Source: Cellulomonas sp. Leaf334 (GTDB taxonomy: Bacteria > Actinomycetota > Actinomycetes > Actinomycetales > Cellulomonadaceae). From it: 64,000 bases of DNA. The first letter of the stretch is position 1. Each line of letters begins with the position of its first letter. Shown piece by piece: positions 8,330-17,942 of the stretch. The stretch lies in NCBI RefSeq assembly GCF_001424195.1, contig NZ_LMOO01000008.1, forward strand, positions 310,001-374,000, given 5' to 3'. Made by a program: the position numbers and the translations under genes. The notes below the pieces were generated by a model, which worked only from the letters and a program-made list of their open reading frames with translations, did no database searches and was not told where the DNA came from.

Positions 8330-9573
8330 TGCTCGACGCCCACTCCGCTGCCCGGCGCATCATGGCGCGCTGCGACGAGCTCGCGGCGTACACCTCGATG
8401 ACCGACGGCATCGAGCGCGTCTACCTCTCCCCCGAGCACGCGCGCGTGAACCGCGTGGCGGCCCGCTGGATGCGCGAGGTCGGGCTGGACACGTGGCAAG
8501 ACGCGGCCGGCAACCAGTGCGGGCACCTGGCGGGGCGGGACCCGGAGGCGCCGTCGCTGCTGCTCGGGTCGCACCTCGACACCGTGCGCGACGCCGGCCG
8601 GTACGACGGGATCCTCGGCGTGCTCATGGCGATCGAGGTGGTGCGTGCTCTGCGGCCGGTCGCGAGCACGCTGCGGTTCGGGCTCGACGTCGTCGCGTTC
8701 TGGGACGAGGAGGGCGCCCGGTTCGGCACCGCCCTGCTCGGGTCGTCCGCGATGGCAGGCCGCTGGGACGAGGCGTGGTGGGACCTCACCGACGAGCACG
8801 GCACCACGCTGCGCACGGCGTTCGGCGAGTTCGGGCTCGACCCGGGTCGCATCGGGACGGCCGCGCGGTCGCGGGAGTCGCTGGCCGGCTACCTCGAGGC
8901 GCACATCGAGCAGGGTCCGGAGCTCGACGACGGGGGCGCGGCGCTGGGCGTCGTCACCTCGATCGCGAGCGCCCGACGGTTCGCGGTGCAGATCGACGGC
9001 GAGGCCCGGCACGCGGGCGGGGCCCGGTACGAGAAGCGGCACGACGCCCTGCTGGGCGCCAGCGAGGTCGCGCTCGCGGTCGAGCGGCTGTGCCGCGCGG
9101 AGCACCACATCATCGGCACCGTCGGCCGCCTGGAGACGTTCCCGGGTGCCGTCAACGTCGTGCCCGGCGAGGCGCGCCTCACGGTCGACCTGCGCGGTGA
9201 GCACGACGACGACCGCGACCGCGTCTGGGGCAGCATCACGCGCGAGCTCGACGAGATCGCCGGCCGACGCGGGCTCACCTGGTCCGCGCGGGAGCTGCAC
9301 GAGGCGCCCGCCGTCCGGTGCGACTCCCTCCTGCAGGACGTCGTGCGCGCGGGGATCGAGGACACCGGCCGCCGGAACGTCCCCGCACTGTTCAGCCGTG
9401 CCGGGCACGACGCCATGGCGATGGGCGCGATCACGGGCGTCGGCATGCTGTTCCTGCGCAACCCCGACGGCATCAGCCACCACCCCGACGAGGACGTCAG
9501 CCTGGCCGACGTCGAGACGGGCCTGACGGCGCTGGTCGCGACGGTCGAGCACCTGGCCCGCGAGGCCGGCTGA
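8329..9573 (+). CDS. allC: Allantoate amidohydrolase, M20 family
   Basis: A 414-aa member of the M20 amidase/carbamoylase family, whose allantoate amidohydrolases convert allantoate to ureidoglycine, ammonia and CO2. Metal ligands are recognisable: H82 in GSHLDTV, D93 in RYDGILG, E127-E128 in WDEEGARF, H192 in EAHIEQGP and a C-terminal SHHPDE His. The lid domain starts near 205. The ATG overlaps the pucG stop (TGATG). N-carbamoyl-amino-acid hydrolases look alike, but allantoinase and PucG in the same operon favour allantoate. Last gene of the pathway block. Confidence 0.85.
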   Translation: MLDAHSAARRIMARCDELAAYTSMTDGIERVYLSPEHARVNRVAARWMREVGLDTWQDAAGNQCGHLAGRDPEAPSLLLGSHLDTVRDAGRYDGILGVLMAIEVVRALRPVASTLRFGLDVVAFWDEEGARFGTALLGSSAMAGRWDEAWWDLTDEHGTTLRTAFGEFGLDPGRIGTAARSRESLAGYLEAHIEQGPELDDGGAALGVVTSIASARRFAVQIDGEARHAGGARYEKRHDALLGASEVALAVERLCRAEHHIIGTVGRLETFPGAVNVVPGEARLTVDLRGEHDDDRDRVWGSITRELDEIAGRRGLTWSARELHEAPAVRCDSLLQDVVRAGIEDTGRRNVPALFSRAGHDAMAMGAITGVGMLFLRNPDGISHHPDEDVSLADVETGLTALVATVEHLAREAG

Positions 9574-9586
9574 GAAGATCGTTCCC

Positions 9587-10393
9587 GTGGAACCTCCCGT
9601 CTTCGACACCGTGCCCGACATCCGGCTCATCGCCGTCGACATGGACGGCTCCCTGCTCGACGACGAGAAGCGCATCCACGACGACTTCTGGCCGCTCCTG
9701 GACGAGCTGGCCGCCCGCGGGATCCTCCTGTGCCCGGCGAGCGGCCGGCAGTACGCCACCCTGCGCCGCCAGATGGGCCGCGACGAGCTGGTCTACATCG
9801 CGGAGAACGGCGCGCACGTCGTCCAGCACGACGAGGAGATCAGCGCGGACGGCCTGCCCCTGGACACGGCCCGCGCCGCCATCGAGCGGGTCCGCGCGTC
9901 GACCGACCTCGACCTCGGCACGGTCCTGTGCGGCAAACGGTCCGCGTACGTCGAGCGCACCGACGACGCCTTCCTCGACCAGGCCACCCCGTACTACGCG
10001 AAGCTCCAGGTGGTCGACGACCTGCTCACCGTCGACGACGACGTCCTCAAGGTCGCCGTGTACGACTTCGGGTCCGCGACGACGGGCGCCGGTCCGCTGC
10101 TGCACCGGTTCGACGCCCTGGTGTCCGGTGAGCACTGGGTCGACGTGATGAGCCCGACCGCGGACAAGGGGCACGCGCTGCGCGCCGCCCAGGACACGCT
10201 CGGCATCACCGCCGACCAGACGATGGCGTTCGGCGACTACTTCAACGACGTCGGCATGCTCGACGCGGCGACCTTCTCCTTCGCGATGGACAACGCGCAC
10301 CCCGACGTCCGGGCGCACGCGCGGTTCGTCGCCCCGCCGAACACCGCCAACGGGGTGGTCCGCACCATCCGCTCGGTCCTCGGGCTCGTGTGA
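9587..10393 (+). CDS. HAD-superfamily Cof-type phosphatase
   Basis: A 268-aa HAD hydrolase of the Cof/YbiV type, which dephosphorylates sugar or cofactor phosphates. Motif I is VDMDGSLLD with D18 and D20, motif III a Lys near DKGHAL, and motif IV FGDYFNDVGML. The C2-type cap sits between them. The GTG at 9587 is 13 bp after the AllC stop, so it may be co-transcribed, but nothing links it to purine breakdown. Substrate cannot be predicted. Confidence 0.85.
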   Translation: MEPPVFDTVPDIRLIAVDMDGSLLDDEKRIHDDFWPLLDELAARGILLCPASGRQYATLRRQMGRDELVYIAENGAHVVQHDEEISADGLPLDTARAAIERVRASTDLDLGTVLCGKRSAYVERTDDAFLDQATPYYAKLQVVDDLLTVDDDVLKVAVYDFGSATTGAGPLLHRFDALVSGEHWVDVMSPTADKGHALRAAQDTLGITADQTMAFGDYFNDVGMLDAATFSFAMDNAHPDVRAHARFVAPPNTANGVVRTIRSVLGLV

Positions 10394-10920
10394 TGGTCGC
10401 CGGCCTGCTGCTGACGCCCGGCTTCGGCGGGAGCCGTGAGAGTGCGCCGCTGGTGGCCGTCGAGAAGGGCGTCGCGCCGCTCCCGGTGCTGCGGCTCGGC
10501 CTGCCGAAGACGGCCGGCCCGGCGATCGCGGAGGTCCGCGCGCAGGCCGAGGCGTTCGCGTCGTCGCTGGGCGTCGGCACCGCGGACCTGGTGCTCGGCG
10601 GCCGCTCCTTCGGCGGTCGCATGTGCTCGATGGCGGTCGCGCAGGGGCTGCCCGTGGCCGGGCTCGTTCTGCTCTCGTACCCGCTGCACCCGCCGGGCCG
10701 CCCCGAGACCCTGCGCACCGCGCACCTGCCGGAGATCCACGTCCCGGTCCTCGCCGTCTCGGGCTCTACCGACCCGTTCGGCTCCCCGGACGAGCTGACC
10801 CACCACCTCGCCGCGGTCCCGGGCCCGGTCACCACGGTCTTCCTGCCCGGCCCGCACCTGCCGACGAGCGTCACCGCGGTCGCGGACGCGGTGCGCGACT
10901 GGCTCGCGACGCTCGGCTGA
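10393..10920 (+). CDS. Small alpha/beta-hydrolase (TEX30/KANL3-like)
   Basis: A 175-aa compact alpha/beta hydrolase. The nucleophile elbow is GGRSFGGRM with S72; the acid is probably the Asp in GSTDPFG and the base the His in PGPHLPTS. The N-terminal LLLTPGFGGSRES corresponds to the oxyanion-hole strand. Size and motifs resemble the bacterial relatives of TEX30/KANL3, whose substrates are unknown. The ATG shares its A with the TGA of the HAD gene, so the two are translationally coupled. Confidence 0.75.
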   Translation: MVAGLLLTPGFGGSRESAPLVAVEKGVAPLPVLRLGLPKTAGPAIAEVRAQAEAFASSLGVGTADLVLGGRSFGGRMCSMAVAQGLPVAGLVLLSYPLHPPGRPETLRTAHLPEIHVPVLAVSGSTDPFGSPDELTHHLAAVPGPVTTVFLPGPHLPTSVTAVADAVRDWLATLG

Positions 10921-10977
10921 GCCCGGACCCCGGCCGAGGAGCGTCCGTCCGGCGGTGGCGTGCGAGACGATCGACCC

Positions 10978-12030
10978 ATGGAGACCCTCGACACGCTGCG
11001 CGCAGCGTTCTCCCCCGTTCCCGGTTACCTCGATGCCGCCACCTGCGGGTTGCCCGCGCGGGCGACCGCGGACGCGATGCACACGGCGCTCGACACCTGG
11101 CAGGCGGGGAAGGCGGACCTCGCGGTGTACGACGAGGCCGTCGCCGCGTCGCGTGCGGCGTACGCCCGGCTGGTCGGGGTGGATCCGTCGTGGGTGGCGG
11201 TCGGCTCGCAGGCGTCCGTGCTGTTCGGCGTGGTCGCGGCGAGCCTGCCGGACGGTGCCGAGGTCCTCACGGTCGACGGGGACTTCGCCTCGGTCGTCTT
11301 CCCGTTCCTCGCCCACGCGGACCGCGGCGTCACCGTCCGGACCGTGCCGCTGGAGTCGCTGGCCGACGCGATCCGACCGTCCACCGACGTCGTCGCGTTC
11401 TCGCTGGTGCAGTCGGTCGACGGACGCGTGGCCGACGTCGAGGCCGTCGGTCGCGTGGCTGCCGCGTCGGGTGCCCTGACGGTCTGCGACGTGACGCAGG
11501 CCGCCGGATGGTTGCCGGTGGACGCGGCACTGTTCGACGTGACGGTGTGCGCGTCGTACAAGTGGCTGTCCGCCCCGCGCGGGACCGCGTTCCTCACGGT
11601 CCGGCCCGAGCTGCTCGACCGGCTGCGCCCCACGAGCGCCGGGTGGTACGCGGGCGAGGAGATCTGGTCGTCCGTGTACGGGCCGTCGATGGCGCTGGCC
11701 CGGGACGCGCGACGGTTCGACGTCTCCCCCGCATGGCTGTGCTGGGTGGGGGCCGTCCCGGCGCTGGAGCTGTTCGCGGCCGTCCCGCGCGACGCCGTCC
11801 ACCGGTACACGGTCGGCCTCGCCGACGCGTTCCGCGCGGGGGTCGGCCTGCCGCCGGGCGGGAGCGCGATCGTCCGGCTCCCCGACGACGCGGCAGGCTC
11901 GCGCCGGACGCTGCTCGCGGCGCAGGGGACCAGGGCGGCGGGGCGGGGCGGCGGTGTCCGGCTCGCGTTCCACGTCTGGAACGACGCTGCCGACGTCGAG
12001 CGTGCGGTGGCCACCCTGACTCTTTCCTGA
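10978..12030 (+). CDS. Class V aminotransferase/cysteine-desulfurase-fold PLP enzyme
   Basis: A 350-aa fold-type I PLP protein. D171 in VCDVTQAAGW binds the pyridine nitrogen and K195 in ASYKWLSAPRG is the Schiff-base lysine. The C-terminus has the short HVWNDAADVERAV segment common in this class. There is no loop Cys of the kind used by true cysteine desulfurases, so a lyase or aminotransferase role is more likely. I chose the ATG at 10978; a GTG 18 bp upstream is in frame but unsupported. It stands alone between the hydrolase and the MMPL gene, with no pathway clue. Confidence 0.78.
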   Translation: METLDTLRAAFSPVPGYLDAATCGLPARATADAMHTALDTWQAGKADLAVYDEAVAASRAAYARLVGVDPSWVAVGSQASVLFGVVAASLPDGAEVLTVDGDFASVVFPFLAHADRGVTVRTVPLESLADAIRPSTDVVAFSLVQSVDGRVADVEAVGRVAAASGALTVCDVTQAAGWLPVDAALFDVTVCASYKWLSAPRGTAFLTVRPELLDRLRPTSAGWYAGEEIWSSVYGPSMALARDARRFDVSPAWLCWVGAVPALELFAAVPRDAVHRYTVGLADAFRAGVGLPPGGSAIVRLPDDAAGSRRTLLAAQGTRAAGRGGGVRLAFHVWNDAADVERAVATLTLS

Positions 12031-12199
12031 GGGGAACCTGAGGGGCGACTCGGGGGTCTCCCCGATATCCCTGTCCCGGGTGACGGCGAAATCCTAGGCT
12101 CGTTCACAGCATCGACACCGGCTCTCGACGACGTATCTCCCGTCGAGCTGGCCGCACCTTCCTGTCGTCGTCGACACACCCCAACATGAGGACGCACCC

Positions 12200-14302
12200 A
12201 TGTCTCAGGTCGCCGGATGGATCACCCACCGCTACCTCAAGTTCGCCGTCATCGTCTTCTGGCTCGTCGTCGTGGCACTCCTGGGACCCCTCGCAGGCAA
12301 GCTCACGGGTGCGCAGGACAACGAGGCGAAGTCCTGGCTCCCCGCCAACGCCGAGTCGACGGAGGTGCTCGACGTCGCCAGCGGCTTCGTGTCCTCCGAC
12401 ACGATCCCCGCGGTCATCGTGTACGAGCGCACGTCGGGGCTCACCGCCGCCGACCTCGAGGCCGTCGCGGCGGACGCCGAGGAGTTCGGCACGCTCGCCA
12501 CGCTCGACGGCGACGTGATCGGTCCGATCCCGTCGGAGAACGGGCAGGCCGCGCAGATCATCGTCCCGCTCGACCTGGGGGCGGAGGGCTGGGACCTCGC
12601 GGCCGACGCGGTCGACGACCTGCGCGCCACGGCCGAGGACGGCGCCGGTGACCTGGACGTCTACGTGACGGGCCCGGCCGGGAGCGCCGCGGACTCGTCG
12701 GCGGCGTTCGAGGGCATCGACGGCACGCTGCTCTACGCGGCCGTCGCGGTCGTCATCGTCATCCTGCTCATCACGTACCGCAGCCCGGTGCTGTGGATCC
12801 TGCCGGTCCTGTCGGCGGGCGTCGCGCTCACGGTCTCGCAGGCCCTCATCTACCTGCTCGCCGACAACTACGACCTGACCGTCAACGCGCAGAGCGCCGG
12901 CATCCTCACGGTCCTCGTGTTCGGTGCGGGGACGGACTACGCCCTCCTGCTGGTGGCGCGGTACCGCGAGGAGCTGCGCAAGCACGGCGACCGGCACGAG
13001 GCGATGGCGCTGGCCCTGCACCGCGCCAGCCCGGCGATCATCGCGTCCGGCGCCACCGTGGCCATCGGCATGCTGTGCCTGCTGTTCGCGACCATGAACT
13101 CCACCGCGGGCCTGGGCCCGGTTGCCGCGATCGGCGTCGGCGTCGCTGTCCTCGTCATGCTGACCCTGCTGCCGGCGCTGCTCGTGACGTGCGGCCGGTG
13201 GATCTTCTGGCCCCGGACCCCGAAGCTCGGCGACGACGAGCCGTCCGAGCACGGCTTCTGGGCACGTGTCGGCGGCCGCATCGAACGCCGGCCGCGCGCG
13301 ACCTGGATCGGGACGTCCGCGATCCTCGCGGTGGCGTGCCTCGGCATCGTCACCCTGAACGCGACCGGCCTGACCACGGAGGAGTCGTTCACCGGCGAGC
13401 AGCCGTCCATCGAGGGCGAGAAGGTGCTCTCCGCGCACTTCCCCGGCGGCGCCGGCGCCCCGGTCGTCGTCATCTCGGACGCCGACCGCGCGACCGATGT
13501 GGCCGCGGTCTTCAGGGACGTCGAGGGCATCGACCCGACGAGCGTCGCGGAGCCGGTCGTGATCGACGACCTGGCGTACCTCGAGGGCACGCTCACGTCG
13601 GCACCCGACAGCGACGAGGCCTACGACACGGTCGACCGGGTGCGGGACGCCGTGCACGCGGTGCCGGACGCGGACGCCCTCGTCGGAGGTGCGACGGCGG
13701 TCAACCTCGACGCGCAACGGGCCTCGGCGGCCGACAACCGGCTGATCATCCCGATCATCCTGCTCGTCGTGTTCCTCATCCTCGTGGTCCTGCTCCGGTC
13801 GATCCTGGCCCCGTTGGTCCTCATGGGGACGGTCGTGCTCTCGTTCGGAGCGGCGATCGGCGTCAGCGCGCTCATCTTCCGGTACGTGTTCGGCTACGCC
13901 GGGGCGGACTCGTCGTTCCCGCTGTTCGTCTTCGTGTTCCTGGTCGCGCTGGGGATCGACTACAACATCTTCCTCATGACCCGGGTCCGGGAGGAGGCGA
14001 TCCGCCTCGGGCACCGGCGTGGCTCGCTGGTCGGTCTCGCGGCAACCGGCGGGGTGATCACGTCGGCCGGTCTGGTGCTCGCGGGGACGTTCGCGGTGCT
14101 CGGCACGCTGCCCCTGGTGTCGTTCGCGGAGATCGGGTTCGCGGTGGCGTTCGGGGTCCTGCTCGACACCCTGGTGGTCCGGTCCGTGCTGGTCACGGCC
14201 CTGAACCTCGACATCGGCAAGGCGATGTGGTGGCCCAGCGCACTCAGCAAGGCGCCGGACCCGGAGCCCGCGCAGGAGAAGGTCCCGGTCCCGGTGGCCT
14301 GA
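12200..14302 (+). CDS. MMPL family transporter
   Basis: A 700-aa RND-type membrane protein with two homologous halves, each having one N-terminal helix, a periplasmic loop and five more helices (about 12 in total). The TM4-like segment GILTVLVFGAGTDYALLL carries the Gly-x-Asp-Tyr signature of MMPL proteins, mirrored in the second half by FVFLVALGIDYNIFLMTRVREE. Actinobacterial MMPLs export lipids or drugs using the proton gradient; the substrate here is unknown. The ATG is preceded by GAGGA. A 169-bp leader holds its promoter, and a perfect hairpin follows the stop. Confidence 0.88.
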   Translation: MSQVAGWITHRYLKFAVIVFWLVVVALLGPLAGKLTGAQDNEAKSWLPANAESTEVLDVASGFVSSDTIPAVIVYERTSGLTAADLEAVAADAEEFGTLATLDGDVIGPIPSENGQAAQIIVPLDLGAEGWDLAADAVDDLRATAEDGAGDLDVYVTGPAGSAADSSAAFEGIDGTLLYAAVAVVIVILLITYRSPVLWILPVLSAGVALTVSQALIYLLADNYDLTVNAQSAGILTVLVFGAGTDYALLLVARYREELRKHGDRHEAMALALHRASPAIIASGATVAIGMLCLLFATMNSTAGLGPVAAIGVGVAVLVMLTLLPALLVTCGRWIFWPRTPKLGDDEPSEHGFWARVGGRIERRPRATWIGTSAILAVACLGIVTLNATGLTTEESFTGEQPSIEGEKVLSAHFPGGAGAPVVVISDADRATDVAAVFRDVEGIDPTSVAEPVVIDDLAYLEGTLTSAPDSDEAYDTVDRVRDAVHAVPDADALVGGATAVNLDAQRASAADNRLIIPIILLVVFLILVVLLRSILAPLVLMGTVVLSFGAAIGVSALIFRYVFGYAGADSSFPLFVFVFLVALGIDYNIFLMTRVREEAIRLGHRRGSLVGLAATGGVITSAGLVLAGTFAVLGTLPLVSFAEIGFAVAFGVLLDTLVVRSVLVTALNLDIGKAMWWPSALSKAPDPEPAQEKVPVPVA

Positions 14303-14312
14303 CCGTCACGAC

Positions 14313-14350
14313 GCGAGATGCCCGGATCGTCCGCGATCCGGGCATCTCGC
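14313..14350 (+). terminator. Perfect 17-bp stem terminator after MMPL gene
   Basis: The left arm (14313-14329) GCGAGATGCCCGGATCG pairs perfectly with 14334-14350 across a 4-base loop TCCG. It lies 10 bp after the MMPL stop. No T-run follows, which is usual for high-GC actinobacteria. Confidence 0.85.
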
Positions 14351-14404
14351 GCTAGCGTCGGCTCAGGGCCCCTCGCGGGGCATCACTGCGGCCCAGGAGC
14401 GCAC

Positions 14405-17182
14405 GTGACAGAGATCGCTGCACCCCCGTCTTCCTCCACCCCTGCCAGCCCTGCTACGCGATGGTGGGCCCTCGACCCGGACGCCGCGACCGCGGAGCTG
14501 GGCACCGACCCGACGACGGGGCTGTCCGCGGCGGAGGTCTCCGCCCGGCGGGAGCGGTACGGCTCGAACACCCTCACCGCACAGGCGCCACCGTCGGTGT
14601 GGGCAGTGGTGTTCCAGCAGCTGCGCGACCCGATGAACATCATGCTCATCGCCGTCGCGGCGGTGAGCGCGGCCATCGGGCAGGGGTCGACGGCGCTCAT
14701 CGTCGGGTTCCTCGTGGTGGTGAACGTCGTCATCGGGGCCCGCCAGGAGATGCTCGCGCGCAAGAGCGTCGACGCCCTGGCGACGATGCAGGAGCCGCAG
14801 TCCCGCGTCCGACGGGATGGCTCCCTGGTGCAGATCCCCGCGCACGACCTCGTGCCCGGCGACATCGTCGAGCTCGAGGCGGGTGACATCGTGCCCGCCG
14901 ACGGCCGGCTGCTGCGGACGGCGACGATGGAGACGCAGGAAGCCGCGCTGACCGGCGAGAGCACCCCGATCGGCAAGGACGTGATCACCCTCGCCGACGA
15001 CGACGTCCCCCTCGGCGACCGCGCGAACATGGCGTTCCAGAACACGTCGGTCACCCGCGGTACCGGCACGATGCTCGTCACCGCGACGGGCATGACCACG
15101 CAGATCGGGAACATCGCGACGCTCCTGTCGTCGGTGGAGAAGACGAAGTCGCCGCTGCAGCGCGAGCTCGACAAGCTCACCAAGGTCCTCGGCGTCATCG
15201 CGTGGAGCGCGGTGGCGGTCATCGTGCTCATCGGCATCGCGCGCGGCCAGTCCCCGAGCGACCTGCTCTTTCTCGCCACGGCGGTGGCCATCTCCGCCAT
15301 CCCGACCGGTCTGCCGACGTTCGTGCAGGCCATGCTCGCGTACGGGGCGCGTCAGCTCGCCGACGCGAAGGCCGTCGTCGCCAACCTCAACGACGTCGAG
15401 ACGCTCGGGGCGACCAGCTCGATCAACTCCGACAAGACCGGCACGCTGACACTCAACGAGATGACGGTCGTCGCGCTGTACACGGTGGGCCAGCACTTCA
15501 CCGTCGAGGGCAACGGGTACGCCAAGACGGGCAAGATCCTGCAGACGGCCGGTGCCCAGGTCCCGGACCTGACGCCGCTCGCGTACGGCCTGTGCCTGGC
15601 GAGCGACGCGACCGTGTCCGACGACGGTGCCGTCATCGGCGACCCGACCGAGGCCGCGCTCGTGGTGCTCGCCGCGAAGCTGGGCATCGACGCGGAGGAG
15701 AGCCGCCGGACGTACCCCCGCGTCGCGGAGGTGCCGTTCGACTCGGCGTACAAGTTCATGGCGACCGCCCACTGGCTGCCCTGGCGTGGTGACCGGTCTC
15801 TGGTCGAGGTGGTCAAGGGCGGCCCGGACGTGGTGCTGCAGCGCTGCACGCACGCGCTCGCCGGCCCCGGCGAGGTCGTCCCGCTGGAGACCATGCGCGC
15901 CGACATCGAGGAGGAGATGGACCGGCTCGCCGACCAGGGTCTGCGCACGCTCGCGTTCGCGACGCGGTTCCTCACGCCCGCCGACGAGAGCGCCCTGGTC
16001 GCCGACCCGATGTCCTACGTCGAGCAGCTCGTGTTCGTCGGCCTGGTGGGCATCGTCGACCCGCTGCGGCCCACCGCGAAGGTGGCCGTCGAGATCGCCC
16101 TCAAGGCCGGCATCGAGGTCCGCATGATCACCGGCGACCACGCCGTGACCGCGAGCGCGATCGGCCGGCAGCTGGGTCTCGGCCCGGGCGCGATCAGCGG
16201 GCCCGAGCTGGCCGCCCTCACCGACGAGGAGCTGCTGGAGCGGCTGCCGGACCTGCACGTGTTCGGCCGCGTCACCCCCGAGGACAAGCTCCGGCTCGTC
16301 CAGCTCATGCAGAAGCAGGGCCTGGTGGTCGCCATGACCGGCGACGCCGTCAACGACGCCGCCGCCATCAAGCAGGCCGACATCGGTGTCGCGATGGGCT
16401 CCGGCAGCGAGGTCACCAAGCAGGCCGCCCGCCTGGTGCTCACCGACGACAACTTCAGCACCCTGGTGCACGCCGTCGAGCTGGGCCGCAGCATCTACCA
16501 GAAGATCACCGCGTACATCCGCTTCCAGATGAGCCAGCTCATCGGTCTCGTGGTCCTGTTCCTGGCGGCCAGCGTCTTCGACATCGCCGACGGTGTCGCG
16601 ATGACCCCGATGATGGTCCTGTTCCTCAACTTCTTCGTCGTCGTGTTCCCGGTGATCGCGATCATGCTCGACCCGGTGGGCCCCGGCATCATGGACCGAG
16701 CGCCACGCGACCCGAAGCTGGGCATCAGCAACGGCTCCGCGGTGCGTCGCTGGATCCTCTACGGGATGGTCCTGTGCATCTCGTCGGCGATCCCGCTGGT
16801 GGCCGGACCGGACACCCCGGCCGCCGACCGACCCACGGCGTCGATGACGATGGCGTTCGTGGTGATGGGGCTCGCTTCGGTCCTGTCCGGGCTGGTCATG
16901 CGCCGCGAGCCGGAGTCGGGCCTCGCGGCACCCCTGCTGACGGCGGTGAAGGTCCTCTCGGCCCCGGTGATCCTCGTCGTGCTGGCGACCGAGCTGGGCT
17001 TCCTGCAGGGGTGGCTCACGACCCAGTCGCTGTCCGGTCCGCAGTGGCTGGCCTGCCTGGGCCTCGCGCTGCTGCTGCCGATCGTCGCCGAGCTGGACAA
17101 GGTGTTCATGCGGCGCCGGGCGGCCACCGCGCTCGTCCTGCACCCGCAGGAGGCGGTGAGCCCGGCACGCGCCCGCGGGTAG
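14405..17182 (+). CDS. P-type cation-transporting ATPase (P2-like)
   Basis: A 925-aa P-type ATPase with a cation ATPase N-terminal domain (about 20-80), an actuator domain with TGES (183-186), the phosphorylation motif SDKTGTLT (D343), a KGGPDVVLQR nucleotide-binding segment and six C-terminal helices. The GTG at 14405 is preceded by GGAG. Two signatures deviate from the usual Ca2+/Na+ pumps: the M4 motif is IPTGLP (299-304), not IPEGLP, and the hinge reads TGDAVNDAAAIKQ, not TGDGVNDAPALKQ. Transported ion not predictable; Ca2+, Na+ or K+ are the family options. Its stop abuts the convergent PIG-L stop. Confidence 0.88.
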   Translation: MTEIAAPPSSSTPASPATRWWALDPDAATAELGTDPTTGLSAAEVSARRERYGSNTLTAQAPPSVWAVVFQQLRDPMNIMLIAVAAVSAAIGQGSTALIVGFLVVVNVVIGARQEMLARKSVDALATMQEPQSRVRRDGSLVQIPAHDLVPGDIVELEAGDIVPADGRLLRTATMETQEAALTGESTPIGKDVITLADDDVPLGDRANMAFQNTSVTRGTGTMLVTATGMTTQIGNIATLLSSVEKTKSPLQRELDKLTKVLGVIAWSAVAVIVLIGIARGQSPSDLLFLATAVAISAIPTGLPTFVQAMLAYGARQLADAKAVVANLNDVETLGATSSINSDKTGTLTLNEMTVVALYTVGQHFTVEGNGYAKTGKILQTAGAQVPDLTPLAYGLCLASDATVSDDGAVIGDPTEAALVVLAAKLGIDAEESRRTYPRVAEVPFDSAYKFMATAHWLPWRGDRSLVEVVKGGPDVVLQRCTHALAGPGEVVPLETMRADIEEEMDRLADQGLRTLAFATRFLTPADESALVADPMSYVEQLVFVGLVGIVDPLRPTAKVAVEIALKAGIEVRMITGDHAVTASAIGRQLGLGPGAISGPELAALTDEELLERLPDLHVFGRVTPEDKLRLVQLMQKQGLVVAMTGDAVNDAAAIKQADIGVAMGSGSEVTKQAARLVLTDDNFSTLVHAVELGRSIYQKITAYIRFQMSQLIGLVVLFLAASVFDIADGVAMTPMMVLFLNFFVVVFPVIAIMLDPVGPGIMDRAPRDPKLGISNGSAVRRWILYGMVLCISSAIPLVAGPDTPAADRPTASMTMAFVVMGLASVLSGLVMRREPESGLAAPLLTAVKVLSAPVILVVLATELGFLQGWLTTQSLSGPQWLACLGLALLLPIVAELDKVFMRRRAATALVLHPQEAVSPARARG

Positions 17183-17932
17183 TCACTCGAGCATCGGCGG
17201 CGGCGCCTGGAGGTCGTACGCCCGGAACAGGACCGCGTGCTCGACCCCCATCGCACGCCCCTGCATGCCGGCGATCATCGGGAGCATGTCCTTCGGGGCG
17301 GGGTGCCCCGGCAGTCCCGCGAGGTACTCCTCGTGCGCTTCCAGGGATGCGACCCCGGCCCGCAGGGCTTCTGCGGTGACCTCCACGCCGTGGGTCGCGC
17401 GGGGATCTCCGCTGACGAGCAGCCAGCGGACCTGCCACGGCTCCAGGCCGTCGTCGTCGAGGAGCTCGGTGAACACCCACCGGTTGCCGGCGTCGCGCAC
17501 CGCGTCGAGCGTGGCCAGCCCGGCGACCCGGTGGTCCGCCATGTTCAGCCCGGCGACGAACTCGATCTCCCACGACCCGGTGAGGACCACGTCGGGCTGC
17601 AGCTCCCGGATGCGCCGCGCGATGTCCCGCCGCAACGGCAGCCCGTACTCGAGCACACCGTCGGGGTGCTCGAGGAACGTCACGTCGGTGACCCCGACCG
17701 CCGCCGATCCCGCGACCTGCTCACGGGTGCGGATCTCCCGGGTGCGGTCCGGCGGTGACGCGTCCATGCCGGCCTCCCCGCGGGTGAGCACCAGGTAGGA
17801 GACCTCGACACCGCGCGCGGTCCACACCGCCACCGCGGACGAGGTGCCGTACTCGACGTCGTCGGGGTGGGCCACGACGCACAGCACGCGACGGAACTCG
17901 GAGTCCGGCAGGGCCAGCAGCAGCTCGGGCAT
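17183..17932 (-). CDS. PIG-L family deacetylase
   Basis: A 249-aa LmbE-like zinc deacetylase of the type that removes acetyl groups from GlcNAc conjugates, as in mycothiol or antibiotic biosynthesis. The metal motif is VAHPDDVEYG near residue 20, with a second histidine motif NMADHRVAG about 115 residues later. I placed the start at the ATG at 17932 because MPELLLALP leads directly into the first strand. The macro-domain gene lies just upstream on the same strand (10-bp gap), so the pair is probably one transcript. MshB-like activity is possible but not specific. Confidence 0.82.
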   Translation of the reverse strand: MPELLLALPDSEFRRVLCVVAHPDDVEYGTSSAVAVWTARGVEVSYLVLTRGEAGMDASPPDRTREIRTREQVAGSAAVGVTDVTFLEHPDGVLEYGLPLRRDIARRIRELQPDVVLTGSWEIEFVAGLNMADHRVAGLATLDAVRDAGNRWVFTELLDDDGLEPWQVRWLLVSGDPRATHGVEVTAEALRAGVASLEAHEEYLAGLPGHPAPKDMLPMIAGMQGRAMGVEHAVLFRAYDLQAPPPMLE

Positions 17933-17942
17933 GCCGGTGACG

